The notes below the pieces were generated by a model. It saw only the letters and a list, made by a program, of their open reading frames with translations, was not told where the DNA came from and searched no databases. Both the position numbers and the translations under genes were made by a program. DNA of 64,000 nt from SAR202 cluster bacterium AC-409-J13_OGT_754m (GTDB taxonomy: Bacteria > Chloroflexota > Dehalococcoidia > Lucifugimonadales > GCA-2712585): positions 62,001 through 126,000 of the forward strand of contig VEXD01000002.1 of the NCBI GenBank assembly GCA_009391235.1, written 5' to 3'. Each line of letters opens with the position of its first letter. Position 1 is the first letter of the stretch. This document shows positions 26,526 to 34,566 of this stretch, one piece after another.

Positions 26526-27473
26526 CTATTTTTCTGAACCCTGTTTCTTTTCAGCATCAGTTGTGTCGTCTGTTGATGCAACAGTTTCTTCGGCAGTTGT
26601 GTCGTCTGTTGATGCAACAGTTTCTTCGACAGTTGTGTCGTCTGTTGATGCAACAGTTTCTTCGGCAGTTGTGTAGTCTGTTGATGATGCCGCAACTTGT
26701 TGGGTACTAGGATCGTTGATTGTTCCAGTGGGAATGGTTTCCTGAATTAGTGCCATTCTTTCTTGCGTGCCTTGGATAGCTGCTGTAGCGATACGAGATG
26801 AAATCAGTCGTATTGAACGTATGGCATCGTCGTTTCCAGGTATATGGTGGTCTACAAGCTCTGGGTCACAGTTAGTATCTATAATCGCTATTATAGGTAT
26901 ACCAAGTTTTCTGGCTTCCGCAATGCAAATGGTTTCCTTAGGCATATCCACAACGAATAGTGCATCGGGTACCCGTTTCATATTTCTAATGCCGCGAAAA
27001 TATTTGTATAACCGCTCTAGTTTTACATCAAGGACCAAAGCTTCTTTTTTAAGCATGTGGTCCCATTTACCAGATAATTTAGCATCCTCTAGCTCAATCA
27101 TATAGTCTGCACGGCTTCTAATGGTCGCAAAGTTAGTGAGAGTGCCTCCGAGCCATCTTTGGTTTACGAAGGGCATACCGCAACGAATCGCTTCTGCCTC
27201 AATAGCCTCTTGAGCTTGTTTCTTAGTACCTACAAACAAGATCTCTCCCCCGGACAGAACTATTTCTTTTGCCGCAGCCGCACTGGCTTCAAGGCAACGC
27301 AAGCTTTTTTGCAAGTCTATAATATGAATGCCATTACGTTCAGTGAATATATATGGCTTCATTCGTGGATTCCAACGACGCGTTTGATGTCCAAAGTGCA
27401 CTCCCGCTTCCAAGAGTGCCTTCATCGAAATTTGCGCTCGCTCTTCTTGAACTTGTTCAGTTTCCTGAACCAT
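26526..27473 (-). CDS. rpsB: 30S ribosomal protein S2 with repetitive acidic C-terminal tail
   Basis: A small-subunit protein. [17 protein letters not shown] begins the core, followed by [19 protein letters not shown] and D-T-N-C-D-P near residue 195. The core ends around residue 240. After that comes a 70-residue extension rich in Thr, Asp, Glu and Ser, containing three nearly perfect copies of a 12-residue unit and a partial one. The tail looks disordered and strongly acidic. It leads the tsf-pyrH-frr block. Confidence 0.95.
   Translation of the reverse strand: MVQETEQVQEERAQISMKALLEAGVHFGHQTRRWNPRMKPYIFTERNGIHIIDLQKSLRCLEASAAAAKEIVLSGGEILFVGTKKQAQEAIEAEAIRCGMPFVNQRWLGGTLTNFATIRSRADYMIELEDAKLSGKWDHMLKKEALVLDVKLERLYKYFRGIRNMKRVPDALFVVDMPKETICIAEARKLGIPIIAIIDTNCDPELVDHHIPGNDDAIRSIRLISSRIATAAIQGTQERMALIQETIPTGTINDPSTQQVAASSTDYTTAEETVASTDDTTVEETVASTDDTTAEETVASTDDTTDAEKKQGSEK
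26560..26690 (-). repeat. 36-bp in-frame tandem repeat in rpsB
   Basis: Three consecutive 36-bp units (26560-26595, 26596-26631, 26632-26667) differ at only one or two positions. They are followed by a degenerate partial copy to about 26690. Each unit encodes 12 residues of the pattern T-D-D-T-T-x-E-E-T-V-A-S, so copy-number change would keep the frame. Confidence 0.93.
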
Positions 27474-27830
27474 ATGCTATTTTCCTATAAATATAATTTT
27501 GGATGGTCCGACGGCTGAGTATAGCATAGGGCCAATTATTGAGCAACGACAACGGAGAGGTAAATGAGGCATTTGCAGTTAGTATGATTGATAGTATGCC
27601 TCTACTTAATTAAGTTTAGAGCATAGCTGTTAGAAACAGATTGCGTTGACAAAATATACTTAATCATGGCACCATTATGCCCAGAAATTTGTCCTGAGTG
27701 TATTGTCGGATGATATAATAATCTACTTACTCTATGTATATGGGGAAGTAAGTCTCGTTTTTGATAAGTACGGGGTTTTCGTCTTGTTCAGTGACAAAGT
27801 GTAGAGTTGTAAAGTACGAGGTTAATCATA
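27474..27830. other. intergenic region between rpsB and the MetE-like gene
   Basis: These 357 bases separate divergent genes and must hold both promoters. I see no gene. There is a loose hairpin (GAGGCAT at 27566-27572 with ATGCCTC at 27596-27602) and a tighter one nearer the right-hand gene, listed separately. No known riboswitch is recognised. Confidence 0.5.
27725..27761 (+). terminator. possible leader hairpin or attenuator before the MetE-like gene
   Basis: ACTTACT (27725-27731) pairs perfectly with AGTAAGT (27747-27753). Three bases later a T-run begins (27757-27761). It lies 70 bp upstream of the MetE-like start, so it could attenuate that gene; the stem is A/T-rich and the call is weak. 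Confidence 0.3.
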
Positions 27831-28994
27831 ATGTCCAATCGAAATTTGTTTCCAGTAACTGTAGTTGGTAGTTGGGCCAGACCAAGCTATCTAATAAAGG
27901 CTTTGCGGAGCAGGCAAGCAGGTGAAATATCTTTTAAGGATTTCAACGATGTAGCAGATAAAGCTGTACTTGAGGCGTTAGATCTACAAGAACAAGCTGG
28001 GGTGGACCTACTCACTGATGGTGAACAGCGTAGGGATAACTTCTATTCGTTTGTAGTCGAGAAACTTTCTGGGATGAAACTCACGAAAGTATCTGAGTTA
28101 ATGGATTACGCAAAAGATCGAGCGCGCTTTGAAGAAGTTCTTCGTGCTTTGGATGTTCCTGCCTTTGCCATAAAGAGCCCAATAGCAATTGATAAGATAC
28201 AAGTTCAAGAGCCGTTGGCTTTGGATGAATTGTCATTTGCAAAAAAACATACTAATCGTGATATCAAGGTAACTTTACCCGGCCCATATATGCTTACTAG
28301 GGCGAGTTGGTTTGAAGGACTGACTGATAAAGTTTATCCGGAACCCGAAGACCTTGCTAAAGATGTGGTCAAAATTCTCAGAGACGAATTTGAAATTTTG
28401 AAGAATGCAGGTGTTGATTTCATACAGTGGGATGAGCCTACATTGTCGCAAGTGGCATTTGGGGAAGAGACCAAGGAGACGTTCATGTGTGCAGCTTTGC
28501 CAAATAGGCGTGACCCTTCTGAAGAATTGGAATTTGCAGTCAGATTAATGAATGAAACCATGTCTGGATTAACTGGTGTAAAAACTGGTGTTCATATTTG
28601 CCGCGGTAACTGGAGTAGAAGAGAGGATGTTTTGTTAGAAGGCAACTATGGTCCTCTATTGCCATATCTTGTAGAAATGAATGTAGACCAACTTGTGTTG
28701 GAATGTGCTACACCTAGAGCAGGAGATTTGGACGTGTTTAAAGAGTATGGAAATGAAAAAGAGATTGGATTTGGTGTGGTAAATCCGCGAACAGATGAAG
28801 TGGAATCTCCTCAACAAATAGTGTCTCGTGTTGAAGAGCTGTTAAAGTATTTTGATCCAGATAAGATCTACCTAAATCCTGATTGTGGATTTGGAACATT
28901 TGCAGAAAGAAACATAAATACTAATGAAGTGGCGGTTAATAAGCTCAAGTCTGTATCTGCAGCGGCAGATATTTTGAGAAGCAAATATAGTTAG
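27831..28994 (+). CDS. cobalamin-independent methionine synthase family (MetE C-terminal-like), 387 aa
   Basis: It matches the C-terminal catalytic domain of cobalamin-independent methionine synthase, without the N-terminal half. The zinc-ligand segments are visible: V-H-I-C-R-G-N-W (His and Cys) near residue 260, L-E-C-A-T and N-P-D-C-G-F-G-T-F near residue 352. D-L-L-T-D-G-E-Q-R-R is the N-terminal signature. Such single-domain proteins may transfer a methyl group from methylcobalamin, methyltetrahydrofolate or small methylated compounds to a thiol. The specific substrate is unknown. An OsmC gene follows after 35 bp. Confidence 0.85.
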   Translation: MSNRNLFPVTVVGSWARPSYLIKALRSRQAGEISFKDFNDVADKAVLEALDLQEQAGVDLLTDGEQRRDNFYSFVVEKLSGMKLTKVSELMDYAKDRARFEEVLRALDVPAFAIKSPIAIDKIQVQEPLALDELSFAKKHTNRDIKVTLPGPYMLTRASWFEGLTDKVYPEPEDLAKDVVKILRDEFEILKNAGVDFIQWDEPTLSQVAFGEETKETFMCAALPNRRDPSEELEFAVRLMNETMSGLTGVKTGVHICRGNWSRREDVLLEGNYGPLLPYLVEMNVDQLVLECATPRAGDLDVFKEYGNEKEIGFGVVNPRTDEVESPQQIVSRVEELLKYFDPDKIYLNPDCGFGTFAERNINTNEVAVNKLKSVSAAADILRSKYS

Positions 28995-29029
28995 TAGAGT
29001 ATGCCAATATACGGTAACGGGAGGATGAA

Positions 29030-29560
29030 ATGGCTGATAATGTAATAATTAACGGGTTGGATCAAGGTAAACTTAACGAAGTCCTAGAATCCTTCAAAAC
29101 CCAGGAGGTATTTGAAGCAGTAACGGGTCCATGGAAATCGAGAGTGGTTTGGCAAAGCGGTTTCCGTGTTAAAGCTTACATGCGTCAGCATGTGGTAGAA
29201 ATGGATGAACCTGAGGGGCTCACCGCGACTGATACTGCGACTAGTGCACACGAACAACTTTTGTCTGCTATGGGTAGTTGTATGGCTGTTGGATTTGTAT
29301 TGAATGCTACTAAGAGGGGTATAGCCATTCATGATTTTGAGATTGCCATGGAAGGCAGTTTCGATAATATCAGAAAATGGGCCGGAGTAGAGGATAGTGG
29401 TAATCCAGGGTACGGTGGGATTACTGCTAAAGCTTTTGTTAGTGCTGATGCAGATGCCTCTGTACTGCAGGAAATATGGGATCTGGCTGTTGAAGGTTCA
29501 CCTGTAACCCAAACTGTCAAACGAGGTACTACTGTAACTGCGGACTTTGAGGCAGTTTAG
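29030..29560 (+). CDS. OsmC family protein lacking the second cysteine
   Basis: This belongs to the OsmC/Ohr-type fold, usually thiol-dependent peroxide reduction. The first conserved Cys is in A-M-G-S-C-M-A-V-G around residue 84. The position of the second, normally C-P-V-x-x-T, reads E-G-S-P-V-T-Q-T-V, so Cys is replaced by Ser. A one-Cys mechanism or a different function is therefore likely; a Ser-bearing subfamily exists. The start is supported by ACGGGAGGATGAA upstream. Confidence 0.82.
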   Translation: MADNVIINGLDQGKLNEVLESFKTQEVFEAVTGPWKSRVVWQSGFRVKAYMRQHVVEMDEPEGLTATDTATSAHEQLLSAMGSCMAVGFVLNATKRGIAIHDFEIAMEGSFDNIRKWAGVEDSGNPGYGGITAKAFVSADADASVLQEIWDLAVEGSPVTQTVKRGTTVTADFEAV

Positions 29561-29610
29561 CAATTTAGTAGAGATCGAAACGAGATTTCCTGAGTGTAGA
29601 CAGTGTCGTT

Positions 29611-29636
29611 TAAACTAGTTAATGCGAACTAGTTTA
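29611..29636. repeat. perfect 10-bp inverted repeat
   Basis: TAAACTAGTT (29611-29620) and its exact complement (29627-29636) flank a 6-nt loop, 50 bp after the OsmC stop. There is no T-run, so it may be an operator or a weak terminator. Confidence 0.7.
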
Positions 29637-29751
29637 GCAAGCATTCTTTGCGGGGTGGGTTAATTAATTTAGTATTAGCCTGCCTTAACCTTAACTGCCA
29701 TTGTATTAGGTACGTTATGTGTTTTTTATAGAACTCAGATTTGGAGATGTA

Positions 29752-30534
29752 ATGATAACTTTTGAATCATCTAATTGGGTGGAACAGAAAATAGGGCAAG
29801 ATGGATTTCTTATTCTGGACCCGCGTAGTTCCATGCAATATTTAAAAGGGCACATAAATGGAGCTATCAGCCTTCCAGTAAAGAGGCTATTTGATGCTAA
29901 CGGTATATTGCTAGGAGTAAGCGAATTAGAACAAGTATTAGGATCAGTCGGACTAGATAACAATATAGTCCCTGTTTTGTATGATCGATATGATGGTCAA
30001 TCGGCTTCTATTCTATCTTGGGCAATGGAATATGTTGGTTGTAATGACTTACGAATTATGGATTCATTTTTTGAAGGATGGGTTTCTGAGACTCGCGAAA
30101 CATTTTATCGACCAGTTGCTCCTGTGGAGCGAAAATTTGTTGCTAACATCAAGGCCCACATACGAGTTTCCATGAAAGACGTTGTAGATGATACTGAATC
30201 AAAATTGATAGATTTCCGTTCTTACGAAGAATTTGCTGGAAATTCTGAACTGGATAGTAAGCCGGGTCATATACCTGGATCTCAAAATATAGAATGGAAT
30301 AAATTAGCTGGTATTGATGGACAATTCCTAGTTTCTGATGAAGAGTTAGTTAATATCTTTAACCAAGTTGGATTGGATAAAAAAGATGAGATTATAGCCT
30401 ACTGTCGCTCGGGCAGACGGGCTTCGCTAGGATTTATTGCACTCAATAAATTGGGTTACAAAGTAAAACTTTATGATGGCTCGTTTTTGGAATGGTCGAC
30501 AAACGATCAACCTGTGGATGCCACATTAGCGTAG
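29752..30534 (+). CDS. sulfurtransferase, tandem rhodanese domains
   Basis: It has two rhodanese domains of about 120 residues each, as in thiosulfate or 3-mercaptopyruvate sulfurtransferases. The first (L-I-L-D-P-R-S, G-H-I-N-G-A-I) is non-catalytic. The second (L-I-D-F-R-S, G-H-I-P-G-S) carries the active-site Cys in A-Y-C-R-S-G-R-R-A near residue 223. The R-S-G-R-R loop is closer to thiosulfate than to mercaptopyruvate transferases. The ATG at 29752, preceded by GGAGA, is preferred over one 33 bases upstream. Confidence 0.88.
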   Translation: MITFESSNWVEQKIGQDGFLILDPRSSMQYLKGHINGAISLPVKRLFDANGILLGVSELEQVLGSVGLDNNIVPVLYDRYDGQSASILSWAMEYVGCNDLRIMDSFFEGWVSETRETFYRPVAPVERKFVANIKAHIRVSMKDVVDDTESKLIDFRSYEEFAGNSELDSKPGHIPGSQNIEWNKLAGIDGQFLVSDEELVNIFNQVGLDKKDEIIAYCRSGRRASLGFIALNKLGYKVKLYDGSFLEWSTNDQPVDATLA

Positions 30535-30606
30535 ACCAATTGTTAATAATTCAGTAGGGAATTTATTACTGGACTATCGGTCCCAAGACCTAAATTGGAT
30601 GCCTGT

Positions 30607-32295
30607 TTATGCGAGATTCAACTTCACAGCCCTTTTATGGATCTTGTATTCGCCAGATTTGGCTAATGTTTGTTCCACATACTGTTGTGGCACATCAACC
30701 AGTGTATGTTTATCCAGAATACTTATAGAACCAATGGTATTGCCAGGAAATTTTGCATGGTAGGCGATCGTGCCTACAACATCAGCAGGACGCACACCAT
30801 GGGATCTTCCCGCGCCAAAAGTCAGCCGAACCATTCCCTTTTCGTAAGAACTATTGGCGCCATTGCGATCCTTCCTTTTTTTAATGGATTTGATCTTACG
30901 CCGAGAATTCTGTAACCGCCTAGTCGGGCTGTTGCTAAGTGGTGTCCTGCGCCGGGAATTCTGGAACCTCTCTTCTTGTACTTCGCTAATCTGTGCAATA
31001 GGGCGCTGCTTCTCCTCTCTACGGACCATTTTAAGGGCTATTGCAGCAATTTTAAGCGGATCGTGCCCTATTTCTACCAGTTGGGTAACCATCTGTAATT
31101 CCCTGCGACAACGACCGCGGTCCAACCAGGTTGTCATCTCCTCAAGTAACTGCGTTTTCCTATGCTCCTCGATTTCCTCCGTTGTGGGAATTGGTTTCCT
31201 CGTGATCTCCTGTTTGGTAAATCCTTCTATCCTATGCAGGCGCCACAGTTCCCTCGTTGCCAATAGGGAAATGGCAATACCCGTTTTTCCGGCTCTCCCC
31301 GTCCGTCCAACGCGATGCACGTACAATTCCGGTTCCTCGGGTAAGTCATAATTGAACACGTGCGAAATGTCGTTAATGTCCAATCCCCGGGCTGCCACAT
31401 CCGTAGCGACAAGTATAGTAGTTTGATTACTCCGAAAGCGATTCAAAACCTGTTCTCGAGTCTGCTGGTTCAGGTCACCATTCAAAGCCTCGGCAGGAAA
31501 GCCGCGTCCCGTAAGCTCATTCACCAAATCACTTGTTCCAACCCGCGTCCTAACAAATATGATCGCGCTGGTGATATCCTCAATCTCAAAGAGGCGTGTG
31601 AGAACAGCTAGTTTATCCTCCTTATTAACCAGACAATATTGATGTTCAGTTGCATCAACCGTGAGATGTTTGCTTTTAATGGTGACCGACTTTGGAGAAT
31701 GCATGTATTTGTTAATCATTCTGCCGAGTTTCGGCGGGATGGTGGCAGAAAAGAGAGCAGCTTGACGTTCTGATGGGAGTGTACTTAGAATCTCCTCCAT
31801 ATCCTCCATGAAACCCATGCTGAGCATTTCATCAGCTTCATCAAGAACGACGGTGCGCAGAGAACTTAGGTCGAGTACTTTCTTATTTATAAGGTCCAGT
31901 AAGCGCCCAGGGGTACCTACTACAATATCCACTCCCTGCCTGAGACGATTGATCTGCAGGTTATACCGTTGACCTCCATATACTGCAAGAACACGCACAT
32001 TCAGACGCTTTCCGTATTCATTTGCAGCCTTGGCTACCTGTATAGCCAGTTCCCGTGTCGGAGTCAGGACAAGAGCCTGTATTCCAGAGTGGTTCCGTTC
32101 CAAGGTTTGAAGAATGGGCAACATGAAGGCGGCGGTTTTCCCGGTACCTGTCTGGGCCTGACCGATCACATCATTACCATCCAACATCAACGGGATAATC
32201 TCCGATTGAATCGGTGTTGGGGTGATATAGCCAAGATCAGATACGGTCTGATCCAGTTGCGACATTAAACCCAATTGGGCAAATTCGGTTGTCAT
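30607..32295 (-). CDS. DEAD-box ATP-dependent RNA helicase with DbpA-type C-terminal domain
   Basis: It unwinds RNA, probably in ribosome assembly or cold-adapted RNA turnover. All core motifs are present: Q-motif T-P-I-Q-S-E, A-Q-T-G-T-G-K-T, P-T-R-E-L-A, V-L-D-E-A-D-E-M, S-A-T-I-P, and H-R-V-G-R-T-G-R-A-G near residue 330. A basic linker (about 440-480) leads to a DbpA-like RNA-binding domain at the end (L-T-F-G-A-G-R-S-H-G-V-R-P-A-D). It is CsdA/DeaD-like in layout. Its G+C looks higher than that of the neighbours, suggesting horizontal acquisition. The start has GTAGGAGT upstream. Confidence 0.92.
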   Translation of the reverse strand: MTTEFAQLGLMSQLDQTVSDLGYITPTPIQSEIIPLMLDGNDVIGQAQTGTGKTAAFMLPILQTLERNHSGIQALVLTPTRELAIQVAKAANEYGKRLNVRVLAVYGGQRYNLQINRLRQGVDIVVGTPGRLLDLINKKVLDLSSLRTVVLDEADEMLSMGFMEDMEEILSTLPSERQAALFSATIPPKLGRMINKYMHSPKSVTIKSKHLTVDATEHQYCLVNKEDKLAVLTRLFEIEDITSAIIFVRTRVGTSDLVNELTGRGFPAEALNGDLNQQTREQVLNRFRSNQTTILVATDVAARGLDINDISHVFNYDLPEEPELYVHRVGRTGRAGKTGIAISLLATRELWRLHRIEGFTKQEITRKPIPTTEEIEEHRKTQLLEEMTTWLDRGRCRRELQMVTQLVEIGHDPLKIAAIALKMVRREEKQRPIAQISEVQEERFQNSRRRTPLSNSPTRRLQNSRRKIKSIKKRKDRNGANSSYEKGMVRLTFGAGRSHGVRPADVVGTIAYHAKFPGNTIGSISILDKHTLVDVPQQYVEQTLAKSGEYKIHKRAVKLNLA

Positions 32296-32730
32296 TGTAC
32301 TCCTACCTACGTTGTTAAAAGTTCACTGCATTACCTGTCCCGGTTCCCTGGTTTCTTTCAATAGTTGATCCTGCTTATAAATAAAAATCCGCTGTCACAA
32401 CATAAAACCGCTCATTCCTCGTATAAAGGTCAGGCGGTATTCATTTGGCCTACCAAAGGGAACGGTTCTATTTGAACACATATCTCGACTCAGTTACCTA
32501 TAAAAAGGGTCTAATTATTCACTGTTTTATTAATATCCGGTACGGGTCATTTAAATAGTTAGGCATCTAAGTTAACCAAACACAGACCATTACGGAAGTG
32601 CTCAATCATTTCTCTGAACTGGTACAGGGTCGCTAACTAGATAGTCACGGCTAGCAGTGACTATTTTTAATATGTTGGTTCGTTCATGCCATAAAAGATT
32701 GCTTGCAAATTCAGTTAGGAAGCTACTTTA
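32296..32730. other. intergenic region right of the helicase gene
   Basis: These 435 bases include the helicase 5' leader and promoter on the minus strand. I see no coding sequence. A stem-loop near 32641 is listed separately. The length of the leader would fit post-transcriptional control of a DEAD-box helicase, but I cannot identify a specific element. Confidence 0.45.
32641..32668 (+). terminator. possible intrinsic terminator hairpin
   Basis: ATAGTCAC (32641-32648) pairs perfectly with GTGACTAT (32657-32664) around an 8-nt loop and runs into five T. There is no obvious rightward gene upstream, so its client is unclear. Confidence 0.45.
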
Positions 32731-32991
32731 TCAAGCATTGCTCACGGACATACTGAAGTCTCTTTCGATAAATTCGGTGTCTTCTGAGCTTAAAGCTTTG
32801 TTTACGCTAAAAGAGCCTTCAATACTCAGATCGTCTCTTCTTGTAAAAGGTCGGTTGGGATCAGGGAATTCAGGGTCATATCCTTTTCTATCCAAGAATC
32901 TCTGAAGCAATGAAGAACGTTCTATAGCTATCTTAGTGGCAAGACTGCCTGTGGATGCGAAATTGTACAAGACTCTAGAGGTTTCCGCCAT
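32731..32991 (-). CDS. hypothetical protein, 86 aa
   Basis: I do not recognise this protein. It is soluble and charged, with K-G-Y-D-P-E-F-P-D-P-N-R-P-F in the middle and an acidic C-terminal third. The ATG has AGGA about ten bases upstream, a modest ribosome-binding site. It stands alone between the helicase and the molybdenum hydroxylase genes, and no function can be suggested from position. Confidence 0.5.
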   Translation of the reverse strand: MAETSRVLYNFASTGSLATKIAIERSSLLQRFLDRKGYDPEFPDPNRPFTRRDDLSIEGSFSVNKALSSEDTEFIERDFSMSVSNA

Positions 32992-33179
32992 TTTGCACCA
33001 ATCCTATACTGAAATTTTGTAGTAGACAAGGTGAATTGTCTTATTAATCTCTTAAGCAATTATACACAGAAATGCTAACTACATGTCACATCACTTCGAT
33101 ATTCTATTATTGGTGAGCAATTAGGGTTGTCAGATTGCTAAGAAACTAGAGCATAGTTATAATGCATCTTTGAAATACA

Positions 33180-34079
33180 TTGGATCATATAGGAGGTGCT
33201 GCCCTGCGAAACTTCAAATATTTCTCACCAACTACTCTGGGTGAAGCTATACGTTTAATGGCGGATCAGGGGATAAGCACAAAGATATTGGCTGGTGGAA
33301 CGGATATATTGGTTCAGTTGAGGTCTGATAGATTTCAGGTTGATCGTTTGATTGACGTGAAAAACATTCCAGAGATGAATGAACTTAGCTATTCTACTAC
33401 GGACGGACTTCTTTTGGGGGCCGCCGTTCCTTGTTACAAGATATATGAACATAATGATGTTCGCGAGATGTATTCAGGGGTGGTTGATGCTGCCTTTATT
33501 ATAGGAGGCATACAGATACAGGGTAGAGCAACTATAGGAGGTAATCTTTGTAACGCTTCTCCCAGTGCTGATGCCATACCTTCTTTGGTTGTTTTAAGTG
33601 CTATATGTTTGATAGAAGGCCCAAATGGGCGTCGCGAATTAGCTGTCGAGGAGTTTTGCACGGGACCTGGCAAGAATGCACTTGCCCCCGGAGAGATTCT
33701 AGTAGCTCTAAGATTCCCTCCTACGGTAGCCTCGTCTGGTGCGCATTATCTTAGGTTTATCCCTAGGAACGAGATGGATATTGCTGTTGCAGGAGTGGGA
33801 GCATGGGTTTCTTTAGATGAAAAAACTCATCGAGTAAAACAAGCTCGAATTGCACTATCAGCTGTGGGGCCAACTCCAATATTTGCTAAAGAGGCAAGTG
33901 AAATTCTTTCGGGACTTGATCCCAACGAAGAATCATTTGAGCTTGCTGCTCAGGCAGCGCAGAAGGCAGCCAGTCCTATAGATGATATGCGGGGAACGGT
34001 TCGTCAGAGAGTTCATTTAGTTGGAGTGCTTACTAAACGTGCTTTACGTAAAGCAGTTAATAGAGCAAAGGAGTCTTAA
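33180..34079 (+). CDS. molybdenum hydroxylase FAD-binding subunit (CoxM/XdhB family)
   Basis: This is the middle subunit of a xanthine-dehydrogenase/aldehyde-oxidoreductase-type enzyme, binding FAD. The signature A-G-G-T-D-I-L-V-Q-L lies near residue 38, with G-G-I-Q-I-Q-G-R-A-T-I-G-G-N-L-C-N-A-S-P-S-A-D as the second FAD loop. The start is unusual: TTG at 33180 has no good ribosome-binding site. A CTG at 33204 is placed ideally behind AGGAGG and gives the typical M-x-N-F-x-Y-F-S-P N-terminus. The 2Fe-2S and large subunits follow within 6 and 3 bp, forming a clear operon. Confidence 0.9.
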   Translation: MDHIGGAALRNFKYFSPTTLGEAIRLMADQGISTKILAGGTDILVQLRSDRFQVDRLIDVKNIPEMNELSYSTTDGLLLGAAVPCYKIYEHNDVREMYSGVVDAAFIIGGIQIQGRATIGGNLCNASPSADAIPSLVVLSAICLIEGPNGRRELAVEEFCTGPGKNALAPGEILVALRFPPTVASSGAHYLRFIPRNEMDIAVAGVGAWVSLDEKTHRVKQARIALSAVGPTPIFAKEASEILSGLDPNEESFELAAQAAQKAASPIDDMRGTVRQRVHLVGVLTKRALRKAVNRAKES

Positions 34080-34084
34080 GGAAA

Positions 34085-34564
34085 ATGAGTGAGAAGGTGC
34101 ATATTGAGACCAATATCAACGGTTCGCAAGTGGAGTTCCTTTGTGAACCTAGACAGAGCCTCTTAGAAGTGTTACGTGATGTATTGGATATGACTGGGAC
34201 TAAAGAGGGTTGTAATGACGGCAACTGTGGGGCTTGCACGGTGATCGTTGACGATAGAATAATTGATTCGTGCCTGATGCTTGCCGTTGAGTCTCAGGGC
34301 AAGAAGATAACTACGATTGAGGGTGTGGCTTACACTGATCGTCTGCATCCCTTGCAGCAGGCTTTTCTCGAGAATGCTGCTTTGCAGTGTGGTATTTGTA
34401 CGCCTGGATTTATAGTAGCAGCGAAGTCCTTGTTGGATAGGGAGCCCGACGCTGATGAAGGACGTATACGGCAATGGTTAGCTGGGAATCTCTGTAGGTG
34501 TACTGGGTATGACAAGATAGTACGAGCTGTTCTTGCAGCGAAAGAAACTATGAAGAATGAATAA
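34085..34564 (+). CDS. molybdenum hydroxylase iron-sulfur subunit (CoxS family)
   Basis: A small subunit with two [2Fe-2S] clusters. The plant-type cluster is G-C-N-D-G-N-C-G-A-C-T-V with a later C; the second is C-G-I-C-T-P-G-F and L-C-R-C-T-G-Y. The length of 159 aa is standard. It passes electrons from the molybdenum subunit to the FAD subunit. The stop is 2 bp from the large-subunit start. Confidence 0.94.
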   Translation: MSEKVHIETNINGSQVEFLCEPRQSLLEVLRDVLDMTGTKEGCNDGNCGACTVIVDDRIIDSCLMLAVESQGKKITTIEGVAYTDRLHPLQQAFLENAALQCGICTPGFIVAAKSLLDREPDADEGRIRQWLAGNLCRCTGYDKIVRAVLAAKETMKNE

Positions 34565-34566
34565 CA

